A stretch of DNA of 64,000 bases from Ehretia macrophylla (taxonomy: Eukaryota > Streptophyta > Magnoliopsida > Boraginales > Ehretiaceae): assembly GCA_037974665.1 (NCBI GenBank), contig CM075775.1, positions 33,361,732 to 33,425,731 of the forward strand, given 5' to 3'. Under the pieces are notes generated by a model that had not been told where the DNA came from, made no database searches, and saw only the letters and a list, made by a program, of their open reading frames with translations. How positions within the stretch are numbered: position 1 is the stretch's first letter; every line of letters starts with the position of its first letter. Made by a program: the position numbers and the translations under genes. Positions 23,023 to 34,575 of the stretch are shown here, piece after piece.

Positions 23023-23543
23023 TTTTTTTTTCTTTTTTTAAGGAAAGGAAGGGAACTTTTCTTTGAAATTTTATCAATCAAAAAAATAAAATACAAAAGT
23101 GAAGGGGGACATCAATCTTACCTTCACACGAGGATGGGAAACTTACATGTCTTGTCATCCAATCTAGTCTAGAAGAGGTACAAACCACCTTTTCTTACAA
23201 AGAAGCCTAGCAACAGAGGAACCAAAAGGAGTGCAAGAAAAATACAAAAACGTGCATATCAAACAAGGGCTAGACCCGAAAGTGGGGAAGAGCAGCCTTA
23301 TCTAGTCGAACCATACCTCTTAGCAATTTGTGGTCTTCCAATGAGTGGATCATTTTAAGTTCGGTTGCATCAGCTCCTCAATTAGGAAGAAGATCTGTTG
23401 CTTGGTTTTTTTTTTTTTTTTTGGTAAAAGGAGGGGTTGTTCCTTCCGAGTATTTTATTAATATCAAAAGAAGATCTGCTGCTTGGTTACCTTCTCGATA
23501 GATATAAAAAAGTTTTGCTTCCCAATCTAGCATTACGCCAGTT
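23023..23543 (-). mobile_element. 5'-truncated LINE (same insertion as in unit 1), with nested insertion
   Basis: Orthologous to the LINE tail at 4592-5031: same target duplication (ATTACGCAAGTT at 23023-23034, ATTACGCCAGTT at 23532-23543), same T-rich run on the left and same RNase H words on the minus strand. It is interrupted at 23406-23467 by a second short insertion. Confidence 0.8.
23406..23467 (-). mobile_element. Nested ultra-short LINE tail (62 bp)
   Basis: Begins with a long T run (poly(A) on the minus strand) and is flanked by a 19-bp direct repeat with one mismatch: AAGAAGATCTGTTGCTTGG at 23387-23405 and AAGAAGATCTGCTGCTTGG at 23468-23486. The long target duplication and poly(A) tail indicate target-primed reverse transcription with extreme 5' truncation. 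Absent from the copy at 4592-5031. Confidence 0.75.
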
Positions 23544-24680
23544 AAAAACACAACATAAGTTTTGAATTAGTATTCAATCGTGCTCGTGATAATTCAACAA
23601 GAACTAGTTAGGAATTTCGATGGAGTAATTCATTCAATATATAGACAATTGGTGACGTGTTTTACTATGGTACTTTTAAACATTTTATATTCATGCAATA
23701 CTGCAATATCCTATATGAGAAAGAGGGATGGACTATAACGCTATTATTAAGCGGTGGAGAAATTAGGCATCTGCAGTTAGGGTAAGTATTACAGTAACAA
23801 AATTAGTAATTAAGGGTCGGCGAACTTATTTATTCATAAATTATATATAAATTATCAAAGTACTATTGATTTTAAACCTAAAAACATGTTTTTGATGATA
23901 ATAGATCACAATATGCTATAACTAAACCGATACACATTACAACAAAAACGAAGTCTTCAAGGCATGACTCATTCTCATATAATGCACTTAGTAGCGATTC
24001 GAAAAATGTAAGCACTAAAGTATATATGTAATAGAAAAAAGAGGACAAAGATAATTATAATCATTGTAAATAGAAAAAGTCCACCTCATTAGATGTAAAA
24101 TTGTTACTTATAAATTTATTATGTTTTAGAAAGATTATCCATACCCTATTCAACATATAACAAATTAAAAATCCAATTCAAATGAGATTAAAATGTTACA
24201 AGCATAGCATGTATAAATTAAAACAATATATACATAAAAATAATAAGAAAATGAGCTACTATATAATACGCAATTGAAAACTGCCTTAGAGAGCTCCAAA
24301 ACCAATTTGTATTGTTCAGATTGTATAAACTTGGGTCATAAACTTGGTTACCAAAATTTTAGCTCAATCGGATATGAAATCACCTTCCTTATCGTATATT
24401 TGACGAAGACTTGTCCAATTTTTTCCTATATTTTCCTATCCTTTCCTCTATTTTCTCTCGTTTACTCACTCTCTCTTTTTAGGCAAGAAAAGCACAGAGC
24501 CTATCATTCTCAATGTGAAAAACAAGAGAAAATAATCAAAAAAATTGTTTGTCAACAGTAAAAATAAGGCACCTTCATCACTTTTTCACCTCCCTTCACT
24601 GTTACTTCCTATCACTTTTCATTATTTGAACAGTAAATATATACAAACATAAATAAATATATATATACATACATAAATAA

Positions 24681-24724
<44 letters not shown>

Positions 24725-24838
24725 CAACAGAAAAAATAAGGCACCTTCATCACTTTTTCACCTACCTTCACTGTTACTTCCTATCACTTCATTATTTGAA
24801 CAGTAAATATATACATACATAAATAAATAAATAAATAA

Positions 24839-24890
<52 letters not shown>

Positions 24891-27590
24891 ATTTTTCTTG
24901 TTCCAACTCAGGGTATGCACAAGCACCCCTTAGACATAGCTCCCTCCGCCACTGCTATTATGTGAGCACTGCATCTGAAAACTTAAACTCATGGGTCTGT
25001 TATATTTATACTCTATGAAATTTTAAAGCCCCTTATTTATGTGGGCTAGATAGTTTTTTTATTGACCCTTACATGTGAATGTAATTTTTACAAACGGGTG
25101 GTAGTTAGTTTTGAACTCTAAATTTTTTTGGTACTTAAACTCTTATACTATATTAAGTGTCCATTGCATTCAAAAGTTTAAGTTATTAGAGAAGAGAATG
25201 TTATATTTATTTATTTATGTCTTCAATAGTCAAAAATGAAATTATGAAAGCCAAGTTTATATACATAAAGCTAAAAGTGATAATAAGAAATCATTGATGA
25301 GGTATTGTTCTTGCGGTTAAAGATTGAAGTTCCTCGATGCTCTCATGATATATGGACTATCATAGACTATAACACTTTAGATATTTTCTAACACTCCAAT
25401 TGAAAATTGAAAGCCATTGTAAAAGGTATCTTATTGCAACGGTTTTACTTTTTTATAAACTAATTTTTTAAAATTATTTTTTTACTAATAATTGCTCATA
25501 AAAATACTTTTTCCAATGGTTTTAAAATGTTATTCATTGTTTATGGAAAAACCCATTGAAATAGAGGATTCACAACAAGACCATATAAAACGACACCATA
25601 TGCAACGGTTTTTAGTCTTTTTTCAATAGTTTTAAATATCCTTAAATATGGCAATAGATCAAAAATATGATAGTGATATTAATTATTAGTGACTGTATCT
25701 CCTAATTCTTCTTATGATTAAATTCTTGTAGCATGGATGAGCATGGATGTTGTTGTGTAAATCATTGACTTTCATTTAAAAACTATCTATACCTATGCAT
25801 GTATATTATATTATTATTTACCACACTTTTCAACTGTGAAAAAAAATGATTTTAATGTCTAAACTTGGTTTATTATGGAACTTATATCCAAAATTTTAAA
25901 ATCTCTAATGAAATGTTTAAACTTTTGAAAAAATGGGTATTTTACATACCCATTAATCCCTCCACCCACCCACCCCAACCCCCCCTCTTCAATGTATATA
26001 TAAAATAAAATTTACCTCCTAATGTTTATTTTATATCACTTAACCTCCACATGTAATTTAATAAAGTAAAATGTCCCTTGTAGCCGTTAAAGATATACAA
26101 TATACAAAAATACCTTTCTGTATATCTAATGCTTATCTTCTATTTGTTATTTCTGTAAATTTTAAAACTTTAGACAAGAAATATAACTTCAAACAAAATA
26201 TATATTGTTTAACTGTACAATGCATAAATATTATAACTTTTTTGTCTCCTAAGATTTATTCTTTTTTGGGCTAATATCACTTAAAACCCTCAATATGTAA
26301 CTTTTTCTCTTTCATATTTATTTTACATCATCTAAACCCTTTTGTATTATTAGGTAAAAAAGGTGAGCGTTTTCACATTTGTGTATTCTATAACAGTTAT
26401 AATAAACACTATTATTAACTAAAGCATGGAGAGGTTAAGTAATGCAAAATAATTATTAGGGCAAAATATTACAATATATGTAAATTGAGGGGACAAAGTG
26501 TCATTAATATTTTTAGAATAACAATAGTTTACCCCTTTATGATAATTATACAATAGTATAACATTTTGAAACTTGCTTTATTTTGAAGATTTCAGTTTGA
26601 ATTTGATGATCAAATTGTGTTAAGAAATATAATGTTTGACTCTAAAACTATATATTGATATTAGGTAAAGTAGCTAAATATCTTCTATACATGTTTTGGA
26701 GTCATGACTTATCTATGTCGGACAAATATTGTATTCTTTAACGCTAAGTGTGTGGAAAATTTAAGAGGCAACTTTCAATAATATGATGAGTTGTGTATGA
26801 AAGCGCAGTCACACGTGGATGGGCAAGAGTGGACCAAGGCATAACTCTAATACCATATTAAAAAATGATGTAGAACCTTTCTAAATTAATAGTTTATAAA
26901 TTAAGAATTTTTTTAAAAAAAATGATGTAGAACCTTTCTAAATTAATAGTTTATAAATTAAGAATTTTTTTTAAATGATAAAATTGCTAGTCCCAACTTC
27001 GAACCAATGCACTAAATTAATAATCCTCATAAATTATAAGATAATACATTTCAACATTTATTTTGTATTTTTAGGTTCCAAATATTTTATAAATTAATAA
27101 TTAGCTAAAAATTATATATTTTTTGTTTCATGATTGTACACTAAACAATAATATTTTCTTTTTACTGTATTTTATATATTTTTCACTTTTAATTTTTAGG
27201 ACCTTCTCTTGGTAAACTTAGATAAGCTACCCTTGATTGGCTTGCAAATCATACATGCGAAACCTATTGTTGCAGATCTTTTAGCATACATAAAGGATAC
27301 TCTTTGTTATGCTCACATAATGTTTTAAGCATTTCATTTGTCATGGTATTTTTTATTGACACATTTGAGATGGGTAGCCAATTTTTTTAGAACTGAAGAT
27401 ACCATAAATAATTAGAGATTGTGTTGGGTTAAATAGTGTACATTTTCATTCAAAATATATGGTATGCATTAGTTATAATTAATTTGAATATGAAGGATCT
27501 TTATGCTAACTATGTCTTATTTAATGAACTCTTAATGGTTAAATATGTATAAAAGTAGTACTGTAAATCTTAATTTAATTACTTGATGTG
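23544..27590. other. 3' flank of unit 2, no gene
   Basis: The uninterrupted counterpart of the flank that holds the Copia element in unit 1. It includes a local tandem duplication of about 170 bp (24552-24721 against 24722-24890, each with AAATAAGGCACCTTCATCAC and ending in a long (TA)n), and a 55-bp repeat near 26865-26970 around AATGATGTAGAACCTTTCTA. ORFs are short and not conserved. Confidence 0.7.
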
Positions 27591-29324
27591 ATAATATATT
27601 TACTGTTAAGTCTAGAAATCTAAAAATATATTTGCAAATTAATAATAATTAATTTATCAATAAATTAATATCTTGCTAAAAAATTAGGTGATTCAAAAAT
27701 TATTCATTTTAAAGAGGTTATACTGTATGAGGTTATCAATTGGTATTGGCTAAAAAATTTTATGCTAGTCATAGATGTTATAATGTATCCACGTGCGGCA
27801 GGTGTATTATTTAACAAAATAGTCTTCTTCTGTGTATCAAGATCACAGGATAACTTATTGTATAAAACGCACGTTACACGTGAATTTGGGAAGATTTCAG
27901 CCTACTTTGTATATTTATTATGGCAGCCTTTGAGAAATCAATCGATGAAGAAAATTGTCCATTATATATATATAAGTATTAATATGACGTTTAGTGTAGC
28001 ACATCGTTGTGCCTTGTGAAAAAGTTTTAAGACAAAGTGATAATGTTTTTATTAGGTGCTAGGGACTGATATAATAATTCAACAAATGTCTCTTACATTA
28101 GTGAATTTAAAACTTGTTGAAGATAAATAATATAACCACCTTATCTAAAAGTTTAAATTGTTAGAGATAGATTTATTATATTAGTTATTGTCTTCAACAC
28201 ACCCACGACCTCTTGGTACCTAAGCTCTGATATCATGTAAGTAACCACCTTGGTACCTAAACTTTGATAACATGTTAACTTACCACCTCATTTAAAAGCT
28301 AGACTCTCATAACATGTTAAGTTACCACTTTATCTAAAAGCTTAAGATGTTACGAGGGCCCCCGCGAGTGCAGGTGGTGTTAGTTTTTTTTAGCTTTGTA
28401 CTTGGACAGTTTTAATGTTTTAAATGAGTGACAATGAGTTTTGAACCCATAACCTCTTGGCACCTAGGCTCTGATATCCATGTGATCAAATTACCACATC
28501 ATCTAAAAGTTTATACTGTTAGGGAAAGATTTATTGTACTATTTATTATATTGAACACGCCCCCGCAAGTCCAAGTATAGTTAGTTTTTAAACATTGCTC
28601 TTGAAAATTTTAATATTTTTAAATTAGTGACAGTAAGTTTTGAACTCACGACTTTTTGGTATCTAGACCCTAATACTAAGTTAAGTGACCACCTCATCTA
28701 AAACTTTAAACTTTTAGAAAATAGTTTATTATATTATTTGTTATTTTTAACAAAACTTTGGACAATTTTTTTCTAAAATCTTATCACACAAATCTCACTT
28801 ATGAAGTTAAGATTATATTCTAAATATATAACTTGAATAGTAGTTCAATGATTTTTTTTCCCCTTTTCTAATGGATGTCAAAATCATCGTTCAAACTATA
28901 ATTTTTTAATTACAATAAGTTATTACTTGACCATACACCCAACTCTTAGTTTAGCTCGATGATTGTTATTATACACTCAAGAAAGACAATAAGCTTATTC
29001 ACTATTCCATTCAACAAAGACAAATTTTATTATCATAATTCTTTCAACAATTTTAACCTCTTTATTATATTGGGCAAGTAAAGTTGACTGGTCTTCAGTT
29101 GAATTCCAACTTTACATCTGAGTTATCATGTAGTGCGGTTGATTGCAAGACCCATACTTGAGACTGGAGAGCATCGAAGCCCCAATGGGACTTGAGTCTG
29201 CATAATAAGTATCAAGGAAGTATCAAGGACTCAAAGATGCGTGCCGTCATGAGAGATAGAATGTAGCAGCTAGCCAGAGTTGACAACGTCGTCATGGTCG
29301 ACCCCGTATGCCTCTGAGAGGGTG
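27591..29324 (-). repeat. 5' flank of unit 3 with TRIM-like array (28120-28750)
   Basis: Aligns with unit 2 from 17581 but lacks the 1.79-kb element, showing its empty site at about 28895. Minus-strand reading of 28440-28750 gives the clearest TRIM organisation: a G-rich tract (CTTGCGGGGGCG), an LTR-like segment of about 75-110 bp, then a degenerate primer site (GGATATCAGAGCC). No gene. Confidence 0.65.
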
Positions 29325-29333
29325 TATATATTA
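29325..29333 (+). promoter_or_regulatory. TATA-like box of copy 3
   Basis: TATATATTA, 138 bp upstream of the ATG, in the block conserved with units 2 and 4. Confidence 0.6.
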
Positions 29334-29462
29334 GCCAGCATGCTAACCCTTTTCCTCAACCTCTCCTCAGTTTCCTAACACAAACAACAATCCATCACCT
29401 TTCTAATAACATTCCAAATTTTCCAAGGTTTAATCTCCGTACCTCAACAATTTTCATTCCCA

Positions 29463-30414
29463 ATGAGTTCGAAACAAGCAAGTTTTTGGAAGTCGGGAAA
29501 ATCTCAGAACAAGAGTAAGCGTCCGTCCTGGATCGATCTCTATTTGCCCGAAAAAGCTCGGCCTTATGCCCACCTCGCAAGATTAGATAAGCCTATAGGC
29601 AGCTGGCTACTCGCTTGGTCGGCTTTCTGGACCGTTGCTATGGCAGCGAATGCAGGAAGCCTGCCGAATAAAAAGTTATTGGCAATATTCGGCTGGTGGG
29701 CTGTTCTGATACGAGGTGCAGGATGTAGTATTAACGATTACTTTGATCGAGATTTTGATAAGAAGGTTGAGCGTACGAATTAAATCCAGGCCAGTTGCCA
29801 GTGGTGCTTTGACACCAGGGCAAGGACTTTGGTGGCTTGGATTTCAATTGGTTTTCGGTCTAGGCATTTTTCATCAAGTGAATAGCTTGACTCTCATATT
29901 GGCCATCATACATATTCCATTGGTCTTTGCATATCCTCTCATGAAAAGGATAACATATTGGCCTCAAGCTTTTCTTGGTGTGATGATTAGCTGGGGAGCT
30001 TTACTAGGTTCGACTTCCATTAATGGAAGCATTGATCCTATTGTTGCATATCCACTTTACATTTCTAGCTTCTTTTGGACACTTGTTTATGATACTATAT
30101 ATGCACATCAAGATAAAGAAGACGATGAAAGAGCTGGTGTGAAATCCACAGCCTTGAGGTTTGCAGATTCAACAAGAGAATGGACTAGTGGGTTTGGAAT
30201 TGCATGCATTGGTGCTCTTGTTGTTGGTGGACTGTGTGCAAATATTGGATGGCTATATTTTGTGTCTGCGGCAATTGCAGCTTGCCATTTAGCTTGGCAG
30301 ATTTGGACAGTTGATCTCTCATCCCCTATTGATTGTGGCAATAAATTTGTTTCTAACCAAGTGCTTGGTGCTATAATTTTCGGTGGCATTCTACTCGGAA
30401 GACTCTTTCCATAG
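29463..30414 (+). pseudogene. 4-hydroxybenzoate polyprenyl/geranyl transferase, copy 3 (frameshifted)
   Basis: The start codon and first 106 codons are present, including N-D-Y-F-D-R-D-F-D. A 4-bp insertion then turns ACGAAATCC into ACGAATTAAATCC at about 29776-29788, which creates an in-frame TAA and shifts the frame. The rest, up to TAG at 30412-30414, is intact in the +1 register and keeps the second motif YDTIYAHQDKEDD. The predicted product would lack the second metal-binding motif and most helices, so it should be inactive. The promoter TATA box is intact, so a transcript may exist. The N-terminal part also has unusual substitutions (WSAFW, NAGSLPNKK, GCSIND). Confidence 0.9.
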
Positions 30415-30563
30415 AATGTAGTACTAAATGGTATAAAATAAAATTAAAGAAAAAAAAAAGACGCGTAACAAGTGTCACCAATTTTTTGAAGATGATGAGG
30501 TTGAAGATGCTCGAAGATTTGTGGCTTCTTTTTGATTTGTTTTTTGGGTTGTTTGTTGTAATT
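30415..30563. other. 3' flank of copy 3 up to the Gypsy insertion
   Basis: Shares with unit 4 a segment (AAGATGATGAGGTTGAAGATG onward) that is absent from units 1 and 2. The segment is cut by the Gypsy element and resumes at 40371. Confidence 0.7.
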
Positions 30564-30568
30564 CCTTT

Positions 30569-31034
30569 TGTCGATGTTAGAAATCTCACAGTTGAGATTG
30601 GGAGCTACTTGTGCCGAGCTGGACTTTTCAGGTTGGCCTCCGAGCTGAATTTTCTTGGTCGGCCACCAGACCTGCACAAGGAAAAGAAGGAAAATGCGGG
30701 GTAATGACCCGAATTTTTCCCTCGAGCATGCGAATGATTAGTATGTCCGAGCTGGCAAGGTAGCTGAGAGCATTTAATAACGAGTTACCTCCTTAAATGA
30801 AGAGGGTGGAGCTCTATTTATACTAAGTTCTGGTCTGACAGCATTTAATGCAGCGCAGCTTTATGTCCCATCAATGCTTTATGTCCCATCGGAACAGCTG
30901 GAACTGAGGTCGGGGTTTCCGGGGTCGGGCCAGTCAACCTGGTTGGACATTCAGTTGAACGCACTGGCCTTGACGCTGATTAGCCCGCCTCGGCTCGGGA
31001 TGGATTCGTACCTCAGCTCGGGAACCCCTCGTCA
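30569..31034 (-). repeat. Gypsy 3' LTR (466 bp)
   Basis: On the + strand it runs from TGTCGATGTTAGAAATC to CCCCTCGTCA. It contains TATAAATAG on the minus strand at 30814-30822. It differs from the 5' LTR mostly by C-to-T and G-to-A changes. Confidence 0.95.
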
Positions 31035-31053
31035 ATTCCCACCCCCCCCAAGT
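31035..31053 (-). other. Gypsy polypurine tract
   Basis: On the minus strand CTTGGGGGGGGTGGGAAT directly precedes the 3' LTR, as expected for the plus-strand primer of reverse transcription. Confidence 0.85.
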
Positions 31054-31230
31054 CGAGATCGAGAGGGTGAGATCTAGAATTGGCAGTTCCTCCCGAGCTG
31101 TAGGTGTCCGAGCCCAGCAGAGTAGGGATGGCCATGTCAGCGGTGCATGCCCAACGGATGGCTGACACGTCACCTGGTGGTTTTGACGAGACGCGACGTT
31201 TGGGCTACCCGAGAAAACTTTCTGGGGCGC

Positions 31231-31240
31231 CTATAAATAG
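31231..31240 (+). promoter_or_regulatory. TATA box for the antisense gene
   Basis: CTATAAATAG lies 260 bp before the ATG at 31491, outside the LTR and facing the antisense gene. A candidate intron in the 5' leader starts at GTACGT (31405) and ends at TTTTCAG (31487), leaving only three bases between the splice site and the ATG. Promoter activity is inferred from motif and position only. Confidence 0.55.
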
Positions 31241-31490
31241 GCCCTTAGCATCCGAGATTCGTTTCACACTTTGCTTTCAATTTCCCAAGAATTTTAGGTC
31301 GGACACCAGAGTGGTCGGACACAATTAACTCGGAAGGAATCTTGTCGGGATTTGTCAGCTCGGAGCCAGCTTAATCGGTCGCAATCCGCAGTCAAGAGTC
31401 ATAGGTACGTCCCGACTCCCTTTAGTCCTTCCTATTTATATTTAGTCTGTAGACAGGATAGGAAGGTCGGAGTCGGAAGATTTTCAGGCG

Positions 31491-33795
31491 ATGGAGGTAA
31501 GGTCCTATGGTGGAAATGAGAGTCCGCCGAGCTCGGCATCTACCTCAAATAGGGTCCGTGGTGAAGAGAGCACCAGTTCGTCTTCAGGGCCGGCTCGAAA
31601 ATCTGGTCCCGGGGAGAGCGATGATGACTGCCAAGTTATTAGGGTCAGATTGGCGCAAGAGGAAGCAGAGGCGGATCCTTTGGCCGACCTGGGAGACTTG
31701 GAAGACAAGGATGATGAGGAGCCGCTAAATCAACTGGAGGGCATCGAGATACCTCAAGAGTTCTTAGCTGGGGTCTCTGCCACCAAGCCGATCGAAGCTA
31801 TTCCAGTTAGTGTTTTTCGACCTCGGAGCTCGGCTTCGGCCAGTGCTTCTTCAATTCAAGGGAAGAGGATCGAGCAGCTGTTCGCCTGTTGCAAGCGTGA
31901 GTGTCATTCCACATTGCAGATGGCTAACGCCAGGCTGAGGAACTGGTCGGTTGATCGTCATCACAAGCTGAAGGTTCCAGGTCGGCAAGAATCGGCGTGC
32001 TATCCTCCGGCCGACCACTTCACTATATATGATCTAGCGTTCGACGTCATCCAGCTTCCTCTCCCTGGCTTCATTGTTGGAATCCTGGACTATTTCGAGC
32101 TCAGCCCAGGTCAGATGTCGCCGAATGGTTGGGCCGTGATGGTGGCCTTCTACGTGTTCTGCCTGGAGAAGAAAGTGGAGCCGACCTTGCACAGGTTCAA
32201 GCATTTCTTCGTGTGTAAACCCAACCCAAAGCAGCCAGGGTGGTTCTACTTCGCAGCTCGGGTCGGCAATTCTATATTCACCAAGTGGCATTCTTCTAAC
32301 AAAGGCTGGCATAATGACTATTACTGGGTAGAGTCGACCGTGAACTCTGGGTGTAGGCTGGAATGGATCCTAAGTTTGAGGAAGACCGCCAACGATGACC
32401 CCAAGCTCTCGAAGGAGGAACTCGGGGAGTCGCAGTGCTCAAGCCCCGCGCCCGGGACGCTGATAGACATCGATAGTGTGCTCAAATGGGAACGAATCTG
32501 GGATTCCAAGTTGTTTGGTAGGGAGCCCGACCTCTAGAAGGATCATCCCAACCTACTTCCCGAGCCAGAAGGGGACGCGGGGTCTAGCTCAGAAGAGGGT
32601 CAATTTGCAGGATCGGCGCCCAACCTCCCCGTCGTTCTGTTTGTTAGCCTTTTTAGGTTGGTCTTCGGCTCATTTTCACCTCTTTCCTCTACCTTTTGCA
32701 GATATGGCGGACATGAGGAAGCTCGCATATGCCCAGGTGCGGAGGAAGAGCGAGGTCAGTGGCGACGTGTCGGCTCGGTCAGGATTGGGTGGTGCTGCTC
32801 AAGGACAGAGGCAGCGCCCCAGCGGCCAAGGACGAGAGGTCGGTTCCGAGGTCTCCTCTAAAGGGGCTTCGGGGTCCCATTTGCCAAAGAAATCGGGCTC
32901 GGGTGTAGCGATCCCTGAGCATTCTTCCTCCCGACCCGAGAGCAGAAAGCGGCCTTGGCCCGAACATTCTGGGAAGGGTAAGGCCACGGAGGTGAGCCCT
33001 CCTGACAAAAACTTCATGGAGGCATCCAAGGTGGATCGTGACCCCAAGTTAGCGACGGTCCCGGCAGAGTAACTCTCGCTCGATTTGAGGACGGCCATAG
33101 TCACGGTGAGTCTTTAACTATATCCTGGTAAGGTTGTCTTTTTAGCTCGGCTGATTGCTTTGTTTTCTGCTAAACAGGCCGAGTCTCATATCCTCTCAGC
33201 TCCCAGCTTCCTAATCAAAGCCCAGACTCACTGTGTTGAGCTCGAGCAACGATACGTGGATGCCCGAGCCGAGCTTGATACCGTGAGAGAAGAGGCAGCT
33301 CAGCGGCAAAAGGCGGATACGACAGAGATCGACCGCCTGAAGAAAGAGCTGGACCTGGAAAAGGCCCGACGCAAAGCCGCGGCCAAGGACGTTGATCGCC
33401 ATAAGCGAGAGAAGCGTGAGGCAAAGGTTAAGTTCCGGGAGCTGGTGGACCGGGTCGGTGTCGAGGGAGAGAAGGCAGTGGAGGCCTTCAAGTCCAGCGA
33501 CGCGTCGGTGGATTGGTTGGCCACGGAAAGCGGGGCTATGGCAAAGTATGCTGAAATGGAATTCTACTTCCAAGGTCAAGTCGCTGCCCGGGAGAGAGCG
33601 AAGACCTTTTTCCCAGCCACCAAGAACGACTACATCGAGATCTTGGAGGTTCCGCCATCGGAGTTCTGGGAGATTCCCGAGCTTCCATCTGACCTCATAT
33701 CCCAGGCCAAGAAGGTGACTGAGTTTGTCCAGAAGGGCCTGGACCAGGTTGGAGATGAAGCCGAGGCCACCACCTCTGCCGCTGTACCAAAGTAG
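31491..33795 (+). pseudogene. Antisense extra gene (aORF) of the Tat element, three exons, one nonsense codon
   Basis: Three ORFs join in frame through two introns with standard borders: exon 1 31491-32517, intron 32518-32701 (GTAGGG...TTTTGCAG, phase 1), exon 2 32702-33105, intron 33106-33177 (GTGAGT...AAACAG, phase 0), exon 3 33178-33795. The spliced length is about 682 codons. Exon 1 has a serine-rich, acidic start, then a region with LPLPGFIVGILDYFELSPGQ, FKHFFVCK and SSNKGWH. This resembles the plant gypsy-type transposase-like domain (Pfam Transposase_28). Exon 3 is a charged coiled coil (about 33230-33470). A TAA at 33070-33072 interrupts exon 2. The function of such aORFs is unknown. 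The gene is antisense to gag-pol and has its own TATA box. The splice model is mine and untested. Confidence 0.75.
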
Positions 33796-34575
33796 ATTTT
33801 GTAACTTTGCCCGAGTCGGGTTCTTGTAATCTCACCCAAGTTGGGCTTTTGTAATCATTCTCCAATTTTAATGAAATGTCTATTTTATTTTTATTTTCGT
33901 TTTGGTTGAGTTTGCACACGGGTACTTTTCTCTTCACAAATTTTTTCTCAAGTAAGTGGGGTCGGACCAATTTAATGGACCATCCAAACTTAAGCGTAAT
34001 GAACCGAGCTGGACACGATTAATGTTTTACCATCATAATCCGAGCTGGTTAAATCAGGGTAACTTTATAATCGTTACCAACTCGAACTCGTCAGTTCGTT
34101 ATAAAATTGGTCAAACTAATGTTGATAAATATTGAATTCGAGTTTGGACCCAAACTAATATACCGACCTGAAGCCGAAATGCACCGAGTTGGATCTTAAT
34201 CCGAACTGGCAAAACTAATCAAATTGTTATTGATTATTCCTGAGCTGGAACTTAGTCCGAGCTAGTTTACTTTATCATTCACTCGTGATTAAGCGTGGCC
34301 ACTGCGTTAATCCGAGTTGGAAGTAGTTTTGTAGTTGTAGCACTTGGGCCCGGGTCGGGCATTACGTTGATTTTGGTACTTATTCCCAGGTCGGGCATTG
34401 TAATAAGTTTACAAAAATGCATTGTATTGAATTTGTACAAGCAATGTCTTGGCCCGGGGCCTTTAAAAGATATTTCAGCTCGGGGCCTTTACAAAATGTT
34501 TCGGCTCGAGGCCGTTACAAAATATTTCGGCTCGGGGCCGCTTTAGACAAAATACCGCTTCAGGTGTTCTGAGTG
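33796..34575. other. Spacer between antisense gene and integrase end
   Basis: Non-coding, with repeated words CCGAGCTGG and later a short tandem series around TTTCGGCTCGGGGCC at 34455-34545 (three copies of about 31 bp). It probably serves as 3' untranslated sequence for transcripts converging from both strands. Confidence 0.5.

Noticed and set aside
29776-29788. TTAA insertion in copy 3 as a piggyBac footprint
   Set aside because: piggyBac excision restores the site without extra bases; a simple slippage or insertion is enough.
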